From positions 1 to 61,634 of the forward strand of contig LGFT01000003.1 of the NCBI GenBank assembly GCA_001509375.1: a stretch of 61,634 bases of DNA, written 5' to 3'. The stretch comes from Methanothrix harundinacea (GTDB taxonomy: Archaea; Halobacteriota; Methanosarcinia; Methanotrichales; Methanotrichaceae). Positions 18,479 to 26,734 of the stretch are shown here, in pieces (position 1 is the stretch's first letter; each line of letters begins with the position of its first letter). The notes under the pieces are model-generated. The model was given only the letters and a program-made list of their open reading frames with translations, did no database searches and had not been told where the DNA came from. The translations under genes and the position numbers were made by a program.

Positions 18479-19315
18479 TTACTGCATCGCAGAGAGCCTC
18501 GCAATCCTCTCTTCGGTGCTCGGATGGGTCGAAAAGAGAGATGCGAGCTTCTTTCCCTTGAGGGGATTAACGATGAACATGTGGGCCGTCGACGGGTTCA
18601 CGTCGGCAGGAGCCCTCCCTGCGGCCTGCTCCAGCTTCGAGAGGGCGCGGGCTAAGGCCATGGGATGGCCGGAAAGCTCCGCCGCGCCAGCGTCTGCTCC
18701 AAATTCCCGACTCCGTGATATCGCCATCTGGATTATGAGGGCCGCGATGGGTGCGAGGATAGCCATGGCGATGATCCCGACGATGTTGCCGCCGTCGTCG
18801 TCGTTCCCGCCCCCAAATATCAGCGACCACTGGGCCATGTTGGCGACGAAGGTTATGACCCCGGCGATAGTGGCGGCGACGGAGCTGATCAGGGTATCTC
18901 TGTTCCTGACGTGAGATAGCTCATGGGCCATCACCGCCTCCAATTCCTCTTTATCGAGGACCCTCATGATCCCGGTGGTGGCCGCCACGGCGGCGTGGGA
19001 AGGGTTCCTCCCTGTCGCAAAGGCATTGGGCATCGGGGTGTCGACGATGTAAACCTTCGGCATCGGCATCTTCGCCCGGTCGACGAGACCCCGGACGATG
19101 CTGTATAGCTCCGGCGCCTCGGCGGGAGTCACCTCCTTCGCGTGGTACATCTTCAGTACAATTTTATCGCTGTACCAGTATGTCCCCATGTTCATCACCA
19201 GGGAGAAGAGGAGGGCAATCATCATGCCGCCTCTCCCCCCAAGGGCTCCCCCGATCAGAAGCATCAGCCCCGTGAGGCTGGCCAAAAGTAGGGTAGTCCT
19301 GATTCCGTTCATCAT
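18479..19315 (-). CDS. htpX: HtpX membrane zinc metalloprotease
   Basis: An M48 integral-membrane protease that degrades misfolded membrane proteins. The zinc site HELSH is at residues 131-135 in [14 protein letters not shown], and the third ligand lies in [15 protein letters not shown]. Two hydrophobic hairpins flank the site: residues 5-47 at the N-terminus and two helices after the HEXXH. The 278 residues are normal. It is placed directly downstream of the 628-residue TPR gene (27 nt gap) and upstream of the CNNM gene. Together with VAT, LonB and TldD it makes four proteolysis-related genes within about 8.7 kb. Confidence 0.95.
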   Translation of the reverse strand: MMNGIRTTLLLASLTGLMLLIGGALGGRGGMMIALLFSLVMNMGTYWYSDKIVLKMYHAKEVTPAEAPELYSIVRGLVDRAKMPMPKVYIVDTPMPNAFATGRNPSHAAVAATTGIMRVLDKEELEAVMAHELSHVRNRDTLISSVAATIAGVITFVANMAQWSLIFGGGNDDDGGNIVGIIAMAILAPIAALIIQMAISRSREFGADAGAAELSGHPMALARALSKLEQAAGRAPADVNPSTAHMFIVNPLKGKKLASLFSTHPSTEERIARLSAMQ

Positions 19316-19342
19316 AGCGACGCCATCTTTTCGGCTTATCGC

Positions 19343-21229
19343 TCAAATACCTTGCGGACTTGGAACTGCCTGCATCTTCCGAAGGGCTGCCACCCTGTTA
19401 GCCTTGGCATCGATGAAGACGGGGTCGATCTCGAGCGCCCTCTCGTAGCAGTCAACCGCCTCCTCGTACCGTCCGAGGTTATAGAGGGCTGCCCCCTTGT
19501 TGTTCCAGGCGCTGGAGTGAGCCGGATTCAGCTCGGTCGTTCTGTTGTAGCAGAGGAGGGCCTCCTCATTTCGGCCCAGGGATGAGAGAACGACCCCTTT
19601 GTTGTTCCAGGCCTCCCCCAGATCCGGATCTGCCTCCAGAGCCCGATCGAGAGAATCGAGGGCCCCCTCATTTCGGCCGAGGGTGTAGAGGATCCAACCC
19701 TTGTTGTTCCAAGCCTCGGCATGATCGGGATTGAGGTCCGCTGCCCGGCTGAAGAGCTCTAAGGCCTCCTCGACCTGGCCAGAACCGTAGGCCAGAATCC
19801 CTCTCCTGTACCAGGCGGCCTCATACTCAGGATTTATCTCCACCGCCCGCTCGCACGCCTCCATCGCCTCACCAACTTTTTTAATCTCAGCGAGGGCGAC
19901 GCCCTTGGAAAGCCACGTCTCGGCCCTCTCGGGATCTATCTCAAGAGCCTCGTCGTAGCACCATATGGCTTCGCTCGGGCGGTCCAGTTTGAAGAGGACG
20001 TGCCCCTTGCTGTGCCAGGCGTCGGCGTCGTTGGGATCTATCCTGATCACCTCGTCGTAACACTTCAGAGAATCAAAGAACCGGTCCTGGCTGTAGAGGG
20101 CCGAGGCCTTGTTGTACCAGGCGATCTCGTACTCTGGAGTGATTCCTATCGCCTTCTCGTAACATTCGACAGCCTCATCGATCCTCCCCAGGTCGACGAG
20201 GGCGACTCCCTTGTTATTCCAGGCAAGGTAAAAAGAGGGGTCGGCCTCCAGGGCGGAGTCATAAGCCTCAATCGCCTCGTCGGCCCTTCCCAGGTCGTAG
20301 AGGGCCCTTCCCCTGTTGTACCAGGCGAGGACGAAGTGGGGGTCGATGGCGAGGGTTCGGTTGTAACATTCCAGGGCCTCTTCAGGCCTCCTCAGGTTGT
20401 GGAGGGCGAGCCCCTTGTTGTTCCAGGCCAGAATGTAGCCGGGATTGATGGAGATCGCAGAGTCGAAACTTTCGACCGCCTCCTCGTACCTGCCCAAAAA
20501 TCCCAGCACAAGTCCCCTCTCATTCCATGCGGTCTCGTCTTTAGAATCGATCTCCAGGGCCTCGTCGAGGCGTTCGAGGGCCTCTTCATCTCTGCCCAGA
20601 GCCCTGAGGACGTCGGCGGACCCCTTCCATGATCCACCAAGCTCGGAGTTGATCTTGAGGGCCTCATCGAAGTTCTCCAGGGCCTCTTCGTACATGCCCT
20701 GCGCCCGAAGGGCGTTTCCCCTGTTCTGCCACGCCTCTGCGAGGTCAGGGTTCACATCAATGGCTCGACCAAAACAGAGCGCAGCATCCTCGTAACTGCC
20801 AAAAACCCCCAGGATAAGCCCCTTGTTATTCCAGGCCTTCTCATTGTTGGGATCGATGGCGAGGGTTCGGTTGTAGCAGTCCAGGGCCTCTTCGGCCCTC
20901 CCAAGAAAGCTGAGGGAGTTTCCCATTTCGTACCAGACCTTGGCGTTCTGGGGATCTATAGCCAGGGCCCGGGCGAAGGATTCGGCTGCAAGATCTCGAT
21001 CGCTGAGGTTATAGAGCGCGATCTCGCCTCTGAGGACCCAGGCCTCGGCTTGATCTGGGTCGAGTTCAAGAGATCTGTTCAGATGCTGGAGAGCAAGATC
21101 GAAAGAGCCCTTCTGATACGACCGGTTCGCATCTTCTAGGAGGTCGGAGGCCGAGAGGTCCTCGCCCTGAGCCGAGATGGAAGAAGCGAGGATCAGGATC
21201 AGCACGATGAGAAGGGCTCCGCGTCTCAT
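19343..21229 (-). CDS. Secreted tetratricopeptide-repeat protein (about 17 TPRs)
   Basis: A 628-residue protein with a clear Sec signal peptide (MRRGALLIVLILILASSISAQG) and then almost nothing but 34-residue TPR units, about 17 of them. The consensus is AW-NKG-AL--LGR-EEAL-CY-RALEIDP. TPR arrays form superhelical scaffolds for protein binding; the signal peptide places this one outside the cytoplasm, perhaps at the S-layer or sheath. No membrane anchor or catalytic domain follows, and the C-terminus ends shortly after the last repeat. It shares an exact promoter with the adjacent larger TPR gene. Partner unknown. Confidence 0.85.
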   Translation of the reverse strand: MRRGALLIVLILILASSISAQGEDLSASDLLEDANRSYQKGSFDLALQHLNRSLELDPDQAEAWVLRGEIALYNLSDRDLAAESFARALAIDPQNAKVWYEMGNSLSFLGRAEEALDCYNRTLAIDPNNEKAWNNKGLILGVFGSYEDAALCFGRAIDVNPDLAEAWQNRGNALRAQGMYEEALENFDEALKINSELGGSWKGSADVLRALGRDEEALERLDEALEIDSKDETAWNERGLVLGFLGRYEEAVESFDSAISINPGYILAWNNKGLALHNLRRPEEALECYNRTLAIDPHFVLAWYNRGRALYDLGRADEAIEAYDSALEADPSFYLAWNNKGVALVDLGRIDEAVECYEKAIGITPEYEIAWYNKASALYSQDRFFDSLKCYDEVIRIDPNDADAWHSKGHVLFKLDRPSEAIWCYDEALEIDPERAETWLSKGVALAEIKKVGEAMEACERAVEINPEYEAAWYRRGILAYGSGQVEEALELFSRAADLNPDHAEAWNNKGWILYTLGRNEGALDSLDRALEADPDLGEAWNNKGVVLSSLGRNEEALLCYNRTTELNPAHSSAWNNKGAALYNLGRYEEAVDCYERALEIDPVFIDAKANRVAALRKMQAVPSPQGI

Positions 21230-24200
21230 GAGGGTCAGATCCTCCCTATCTATCGATATATCTTGTGGTGGGGCTTATCTTGTGGCGGGCCTCGCCATCA
21301 CCCGCTCGAGACTCGACTATGTCGAGCTGAGCTCGATGAACTTGTCGTAACACTCGAGGGCCTTCTTGTGCTGGCCCAGCTTGTAGAAGTCGTCGCCTTT
21401 CCTGTTCCAGCTCTTCATATCCCGCGGATCGACGGCGAGAGCCTGATCGTAACTATCAACCGCCTCGTCGTAGCGGCCCAGCCCGTCGAGGGCCGTCCCT
21501 CTGGTGTACCAGATCTCGGCGATCTTCGGGTCGATCTCCGTCGCCCGGTCGTAGCTCTCTACTGCCTCTTCAAGTCTCCCGAGGCTCTGGAGGGTGAGGC
21601 CCCTCTCGTACCAGACCGTCCCATTGGAGGGGTCGATCTCAACAGCCCGGTCGTAATTCTCCAGGGCTTCAGCGTACCTTTCCGAAGTGAAGAAGAGGTG
21701 CCCTCTGCTCCGCCAGGCCTTGACGAAAGACGGATCAGCTTCGATCGCCATCTCGTAACCATTGAGGGCCTCTTTTCCCCGCCCCAACCCCTCGAAAACA
21801 GACCCCTTCCGGTACCAGGATTCAGCATCTGAGGGATCAGCCTCAATCGCCTTCTCGTAACACGTTATTGCGTCTTCGGCCTTCCCCTGGCCCTCAAAGA
21901 TGGCGCCTTTGCCGCGCCAGGCTCCACCCCGGGTCGGATCGATGGCGATCGCCTCGTCATAAGAGCCAAGGGCCTCTTCCAGCCATCCTGACTCCGAGAG
22001 GACGAGCCCCTTCTGGTACCATGCTCCCGCATCCAGCGGATCGATGGCGATGGCACGATCATATGACGATATCGCATCGTCGAGCTTGCCCATATCTTCA
22101 TATGCAGCTCCTTTGTCGATCCAAAACTCCTTCGCCGAGGAGTTGATTGCGATCGCCTCATCGTAACATCCTACGGCCTCGTCGTATCTCTCGAGATGGC
22201 GGAGGACGAGTCCCTTGCTGCTCCAGGCCTCGGCATCGCCGGGGTCGACCTTCACGATCTCATCGTAGCAGGCCAGGGCTTCTTCGTATCGTTCGAGGTT
22301 TTGGAGGGCCCGCCCCTTGCCGCGACAGGCTTCGATGTCCGATGGATCCCTTTCGAGGACCCGGTCATAGCAGGCGACGGAGTCGTTGTAATCCCCCAGC
22401 ATCTGTAGTACAAAGCCCTTCTTCTTCCAGACGCCTTCGTAAGATGGATCGATACCTATGACGCGATCATAACACTCGCCAGCTTTGTCGTAATCGCCCA
22501 AGCTCTGAAGGGCTGAGCCCTTGTTGAACCAGGCCTCAGCCTCCAGGGGTGCCACCTCTATCACCTTGTCGTAACAATCCGCGGCTTCTTCGTACCTTCC
22601 CAGGCTGTAGAGGGCGTCTCCTTTCTCGTACCGATCAATCTCGATGACCTTGTCGTAGCATTCGACGGCCTCATAGTACCTTTCCAGGCTGTAGAGGGCG
22701 ACGCCCTTATTGTACCAGAGGGAGACGTCCGACGGGTCGATCTCGAGGGCTTCGTCGTAACATTCGAAGGCCTCCTCGAACCTGCCCAGATCGTAGAGGG
22801 CGAGCCCCTTCAGCTGCCAGACTCCCTCATAAGATGGATCGATCTCGATGACTTTGTTGTAGCTCTCGACGGCCTCCTGGTGCTTGCTGGCGTTGTAGAG
22901 GACAAAACCCCGGTTGTACCAGACGTCCGGGTCGCCGGGATCTAAGGCGACCGCCCTGTCGTAAGATTCGACCGCTCCATCGAATTCGCCGATGTTGGCG
23001 AGGGCATCGCCCCTCCCCCTCCAAGCATCCATCCGGGAGGCGTTGATCGAGATCGCCTTGTCGTAGCAAATCGCCGCCTCTCGATGCATTCCAAGCCTGT
23101 ATAGGGCCGCGCCCTTGTTGTACCAGGCGCACTCATAAGCGGGGTCGACCCCGATCACATCATCGTAACAACTGATAGAATCGTTATATCTGCCCAGGTT
23201 GTAAAGGGTGCTGCACTTGTTGTTCAAAACGTCCGTTTGGTGCGGGTCCGTCTTGAGGGCCTCCTCGTAACAGCTGAGGGCCTCCTCGTACCTGCCCAGA
23301 CGGCCCAGAGCGAGCCCCTTATTGTACCAGGCGTTCACGTTCTCGGGGTTCGTCTCCAGGACGAAGTCGAAGGCCTCAATCGCCTCCTCGTACCGGCCGA
23401 GGCTGTAGAGGCCGAGCCCCTTGTTGTACCATACGTCTTTATATGCCGGATCGATCCCGATCACCCGGTCGTATGCTTCGACAGCCTCGTCCCATCTTCC
23501 GAGAAGGTCGAGGACCACGCCCTTGTTGAACCAGGCGTTTGAATAATCCGGATCGATCCTCACCGCTCTCTCGTAACAATCCAAGGCTTCGTCGAGACTG
23601 CCGAGGGCGTAGAGGGCGTTGCCCTTGTTGTTCAGGGTGGCGACCAGAGACGGATCGATCCTGAGAGCCTCGTCGTAAGATGATATCGCCTCATCGTATC
23701 TGCCGAGGCTGTAAAGGGCTAGCCCTTTGTTGTACCAGGCTGCATGATAAAGGGGATCTATCTGGACGGCGGCGGCGTAGCATTTGAAGGCCTCCTCATA
23801 CCTCTCCAGGCTGCTGAGGACGATGCCCTTATTATACCAGACATCAGTATAGGAGGGATCGATCGCTATAGCTCGGTCGTAAGATTGGATAGCCTCCTCC
23901 GGCCGTCCCAGACTGTAGAGGGCGAAGCCCTTCGCGTGCCATGAGGCGGCGTCCGATTCATCGATCTTGATAACGAAATCGTAACATTCAATCGACTTTT
24001 CGTATTTTCCCATGCCGCCGAGGGCGAGCCCCTTGTTGTACCAGACGTCCATCTGAGTGGGGTCGATCAATAGCGCCTCGTCGTAGGACGCCGCAGCTTC
24101 GCCATACCTTCCGAGGCTGTAGAGGGCGAGCCCCCTCGCCCGCCAGAAGTTCAGGTCGGAGGAGTTGAGCTCGAGGGCGCGGTCATAGCATTCCACCGCC

Positions 24201-24440
24201 TCTTCGTACCTCTCCAAGTTGTGAAGGGCGAAACCCTGGCTGTACCAGATGTAAGCGTCTGAGGGATCGATATCTAGGGATCGGCTGAAACAGTTGGCAG
24301 CCTCGTCGTACCTGCCCAGGTCGCTGAGGATGTAGCCCTTCAGATCCCACGCATCCGGATAGCCAGGATCGATATCCAGAGACTTGTTGACATAAAGAAG
24401 GGCCAGCTCGTAAGATCCGCTGGAGTAGAAGTCTATGGCC
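19440..24440 (-). repeat. About 5 kb of imperfect 102-bp tandem repeats encoding TPRs
   Basis: The coding sequence of the two TPR genes consists of 102-bp units (34 codons) that are strongly similar at DNA level, for example recurring plus-strand strings such as gttgtaccaggc and tcgtaacattc. Such arrays can expand, contract or convert by recombination; the 18-nt deletion noted in the larger gene fits this. Confidence 0.75.
21254..21270 (-). promoter_or_regulatory. Shared-type promoter of the 628-residue TPR gene
   Basis: The plus-strand text is tcgatatatcttgtggt; read on the minus strand it gives a BRE-like ACCACA followed by the TATA element AGATATATCGA. The same 17 nt occur upstream of the neighbouring TPR gene. 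The TATA centre is about 30 nt from the ATG at 21229 in this gene and about 30 nt from the ATG at 24532 in the other, predicting a leaderless or nearly leaderless mRNA. Confidence 0.6.
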
Positions 24441-24532
24441 TTGCCAAGCCAGCCTCCTGACTGATCCTCTCCGGATGCGGGAAAGGAGCAGACGAGAGCG
24501 ATGATCAAGATTGGCATGGCCCAGCGCTTCAT
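21317..24532 (-). CDS. Secreted large tetratricopeptide-repeat protein (about 30 TPRs)
   Basis: A 1071-residue extracytoplasmic TPR array. The signal peptide starts MKRWAMPILIIALVCSFPASG, followed by about 30 tandem 34-residue repeats (consensus W-NKG-ALY-LGRYEEA-ECYDKAIEIDP) to the end, with no other domain. I choose the ATG at 24532, not one five codons upstream, because its distance to the promoter equals that of the sister gene. One repeat near nt 22600-22680 is only 28 residues long: IEIDRYEKGDALYSLGRYEEA lacks the six residues that normally follow IEIDP, an in-frame 18-nt loss. The sister TPR gene lies downstream after 87 nt. Likely a scaffold at the cell surface; partners unknown. Confidence 0.85.
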   Translation of the reverse strand: MKRWAMPILIIALVCSFPASGEDQSGGWLGKAIDFYSSGSYELALLYVNKSLDIDPGYPDAWDLKGYILSDLGRYDEAANCFSRSLDIDPSDAYIWYSQGFALHNLERYEEAVECYDRALELNSSDLNFWRARGLALYSLGRYGEAAASYDEALLIDPTQMDVWYNKGLALGGMGKYEKSIECYDFVIKIDESDAASWHAKGFALYSLGRPEEAIQSYDRAIAIDPSYTDVWYNKGIVLSSLERYEEAFKCYAAAVQIDPLYHAAWYNKGLALYSLGRYDEAISSYDEALRIDPSLVATLNNKGNALYALGSLDEALDCYERAVRIDPDYSNAWFNKGVVLDLLGRWDEAVEAYDRVIGIDPAYKDVWYNKGLGLYSLGRYEEAIEAFDFVLETNPENVNAWYNKGLALGRLGRYEEALSCYEEALKTDPHQTDVLNNKCSTLYNLGRYNDSISCYDDVIGVDPAYECAWYNKGAALYRLGMHREAAICYDKAISINASRMDAWRGRGDALANIGEFDGAVESYDRAVALDPGDPDVWYNRGFVLYNASKHQEAVESYNKVIEIDPSYEGVWQLKGLALYDLGRFEEAFECYDEALEIDPSDVSLWYNKGVALYSLERYYEAVECYDKVIEIDRYEKGDALYSLGRYEEAADCYDKVIEVAPLEAEAWFNKGSALQSLGDYDKAGECYDRVIGIDPSYEGVWKKKGFVLQMLGDYNDSVACYDRVLERDPSDIEACRGKGRALQNLERYEEALACYDEIVKVDPGDAEAWSSKGLVLRHLERYDEAVGCYDEAIAINSSAKEFWIDKGAAYEDMGKLDDAISSYDRAIAIDPLDAGAWYQKGLVLSESGWLEEALGSYDEAIAIDPTRGGAWRGKGAIFEGQGKAEDAITCYEKAIEADPSDAESWYRKGSVFEGLGRGKEALNGYEMAIEADPSFVKAWRSRGHLFFTSERYAEALENYDRAVEIDPSNGTVWYERGLTLQSLGRLEEAVESYDRATEIDPKIAEIWYTRGTALDGLGRYDEAVDSYDQALAVDPRDMKSWNRKGDDFYKLGQHKKALECYDKFIELSST

Positions 24533-24555
24533 GACCAATAAAATCATTCTTTTCG

Positions 24556-24572
24556 TCGATATATCTTGTGGT
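24556..24572 (-). promoter_or_regulatory. Shared-type promoter of the 1071-residue TPR gene
   Basis: Contains the same 17-nt plus-strand string, tcgatatatcttgtggt, that precedes the 628-residue TPR gene. It reads as BRE plus TATA on the minus strand and is centred about 30 nt from the ATG at 24532. Confidence 0.6.
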
Positions 24573-24610
24573 TTGAGAGATAATCTGATACACCGAGGAT
24601 GAAGCCCCCC

Positions 24611-25042
24611 CTATTTCAGCCTCTTTGCCATCAGAAGGGCGTCATCGCCTGGTCCGTAGTAGTCCTCCATTACGGCAGCCTTCGCATAGCCGAGCTTCGC
24701 GTAGAGGGCGAGAGCCTCTCGATTCTCTACTGCGACCTCCAGAAGGGAGAACCTCGCCCCTACCGATGCGAACTCCTTCTCCAGGGCCTCCATGAGCCTT
24801 CTTCCAAGCCCCTCTCCGCGACGTTCGGGGAGTACTTCCAGGGTCACCACCTTCCCTCCCTCGCCCCTCACAAAGCCCATGACGAAACCCACCACATCGC
24901 CGTCTTCAGCCACCAGAGTCGTCGCCTCCTCCAGCAGGAGGAATAAGGTCTCGGGCGGGAAGGAGATGTCTCGGGGAAAACAGGCGTTTTCAGCGGCGAG
25001 GATCGAGGGCAGATCCCGAGCTTCCGCCCTCCTGATCCTCAT
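24611..25042 (-). CDS. rimI: GNAT acetyltransferase, RimI-like
   Basis: A 143-residue GNAT-fold N-acetyltransferase. The acetyl-CoA loop is in TLEVLPERRGEGLGRRLMEALE (the R-x-x-G-x-G/A motif), preceded by strand VGFVMGFVRG and followed by LLEVAVENREALALYAKLGY, which is characteristic of RimI/ArdI-type protein N-terminal acetyltransferases. In archaea this enzyme is expected to acetylate protein N-termini broadly. It overlaps the DUF2111 gene by 4 nt (ATGA), so the two are coupled. The specific substrate is not visible. Confidence 0.85.
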   Translation of the reverse strand: MRIRRAEARDLPSILAAENACFPRDISFPPETLFLLLEEATTLVAEDGDVVGFVMGFVRGEGGKVVTLEVLPERRGEGLGRRLMEALEKEFASVGARFSLLEVAVENREALALYAKLGYAKAAVMEDYYGPGDDALLMAKRLK

Positions 25043-25419
25043 CTCTTCTGCGATACCTCTTTGACGACCTCGGTGTAAGCACCGAAGACTGCAGGAATGT
25101 CAATGGTGCCTACGACGTCAACGACCCCCATCGCCGCGACCACTTTTCCGTCCGGGTCCATTATGGGGGCGACGGACACAGGAATTCCTTTGTAAACGCC
25201 GCTTTTGGGAACGGTCCTTACGGGCCTCCCGGACCTCATCACCTCTTCTAGAACCGGTCCCGAATACTCGTCGTCGAGGACCTTCCCCTCTTCTACCCTC
25301 ACCCCAGGAGCCTCCACGCTTCTCAGGGTGACCGGAAGCCCCAGAATCTGGTTTACGGCCAGGGCGAGAGGGGCGAGGTCCGAGGCCCCCGACTTTTCTG
25401 ATATTACCAGCTCAGCCAT
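25039..25419 (-). CDS. DUF2111 protein, methanogen-type
   Basis: A 126-residue soluble protein of unknown function that I match to the DUF2111 family, known mainly from methanogens. Features include LAVNQILGLPVTLRSVEAPGVRVEEG and GIPVSVAPIMDPDGKVVAAMGVVDVVGTID. The second part has the strand pattern of a PAS/GAF-like or roadblock-like small domain (alternating strands with a DPDGKVVAAMGVVD turn), which is only a resemblance. It overlaps rimI by 4 nt and starts about 40 nt after the end of argG, so it may belong to an argG-DUF2111-rimI unit. No active-site residues can be named. Confidence 0.7.
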   Translation of the reverse strand: MAELVISEKSGASDLAPLALAVNQILGLPVTLRSVEAPGVRVEEGKVLDDEYSGPVLEEVMRSGRPVRTVPKSGVYKGIPVSVAPIMDPDGKVVAAMGVVDVVGTIDIPAVFGAYTEVVKEVSQKR

Positions 25420-25459
25420 GGTTGGATTTCAGGCTCTAATTGTTGATATAGTCTGCCCC

Positions 25460-26632
25460 TCAGCGCTTCTGCAAGAACCGAGCCTGGAAGCCGTGATACT
25501 TGGCAAACCCCTCCGCATCCCTCTGGCTCAGGGTCTGGCTGTCGAATGAGACCATCTCCTGGTCGTATATGGCGTCCGGCGACTTTCTTCCGACGGAGAA
25601 AGCCCTTCCTGAGGAGAGCTTCATCTTGACGACTCCGTTCACCCTCTTTTGGCTTTCGTCGACGAAGGCGCAGAGGTCCGCGTAGAGGGGATCGTTCACA
25701 AGACCCATGTAGGCGAGCTCCGACCAGGCCTCATCTACCATCGCCTTGAACCGTAGCTCCGCCCGCGAGAGGACCAGCCGTTCCAGGTCCGAGTGGGCGT
25801 TTAGAAGGACCGTTGCCGCCGGGTGCTCATAGTTCTCCCGTGCCTTGAGGCCGAGGACCCGATCCTCGATCATGTCGGTCCTGCCGACGCCATGCTCTCC
25901 CGCGATTTTGTTGAGCCTCTCGATCAGCTCGACCCCACCCATCTTCTCTCCGTCCAGGGCCACAGGAACCCCCTCTCTGAACTCTATCTCCACCTTCGCG
26001 GGGGGGATGCCCCTCTCCGGAGATTTGGTCCAGGCATAGATCTCCTCGGGGGGCTCGCTGAAGGGGTCCTCGAGGAGGCCGCCCTCGATGCTCCTGGACC
26101 AGAGGTTCTCGTCTATGCTCCAGGGCCTCTCCCGGGTCACAGGCACATCGATCCCGTGGTCTCTCGCGTAGTCGATCTCCCATTCGCGGCTCAGGTCCAG
26201 GTCGCGCATCGGCGCCACCACCCGCATATTCGTCGCCCTGAAGATCGCCTCAAACCTCAGCTGGTCGTTGCCCCTGCCGGTGCAGCCGTGGCCCAAGGCG
26301 TCGGCGCCGAGCTTCTCCGCGATCTCCACCGTCTTTCTCGCTATGAGAGGGCGCGCGATGGCCGTGCCGAGGACGTAACCCTCGTAGGAGCCGTTGGCCT
26401 TGATGGCGGGAAAGATGTAACCTTCGACGAACTCCTCCCTGGCATCGATGACGTAATGCTCATCGCTCAGATTCTTGGCCCTCTCGTTTCCCCTCTCGAT
26501 GTCCTCCTTCGGCTGGCCGACATCAGTCAGGACCGTTATCACTTTATCAAAACCGTAACGCTCCCTGAGGAGCGGAACGCAGACGGAGGTGTCGAGGCCT
26601 CCAGAGTAAGCGAGGACGATAACTTCAGACAA
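25460..26632 (-). CDS. argG: Argininosuccinate synthase
   Basis: Joins citrulline and aspartate with ATP to form argininosuccinate, the penultimate step of arginine synthesis. The N-terminal PP-loop [11 protein letters not shown] binds [18 protein letters not shown] and [14 protein letters not shown] are conserved substrate segments. The 390 residues are normal. The start is a TTG at 26632 with GGGTGAT nearby; no ATG is available in frame at that position. It is divergent from the radical SAM gene, and a TTTAAAAT-type TATA lies in between. argH is not in the window. Confidence 0.96.
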   Translation of the reverse strand: MSEVIVLAYSGGLDTSVCVPLLRERYGFDKVITVLTDVGQPKEDIERGNERAKNLSDEHYVIDAREEFVEGYIFPAIKANGSYEGYVLGTAIARPLIARKTVEIAEKLGADALGHGCTGRGNDQLRFEAIFRATNMRVVAPMRDLDLSREWEIDYARDHGIDVPVTRERPWSIDENLWSRSIEGGLLEDPFSEPPEEIYAWTKSPERGIPPAKVEIEFREGVPVALDGEKMGGVELIERLNKIAGEHGVGRTDMIEDRVLGLKARENYEHPAATVLLNAHSDLERLVLSRAELRFKAMVDEAWSELAYMGLVNDPLYADLCAFVDESQKRVNGVVKMKLSSGRAFSVGRKSPDAIYDQEMVSFDSQTLSQRDAEGFAKYHGFQARFLQKR

Positions 26633-26734
26633 TTCAATATCACCCGGGGCCTACTCGGTGCTCAGTTATTTTAAATCTGCGGCTTTGGTGGATCGATCGA
26701 TAACTCTATAACTCCTCAGCCGAGATGGACATCG

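Noticed and set aside
19440-24440. Regular repeats that could suggest a CRISPR or satellite array
   Set aside because: The period is 102 bp with continuous coding sense; these are TPR codons, not repeat-spacer units.
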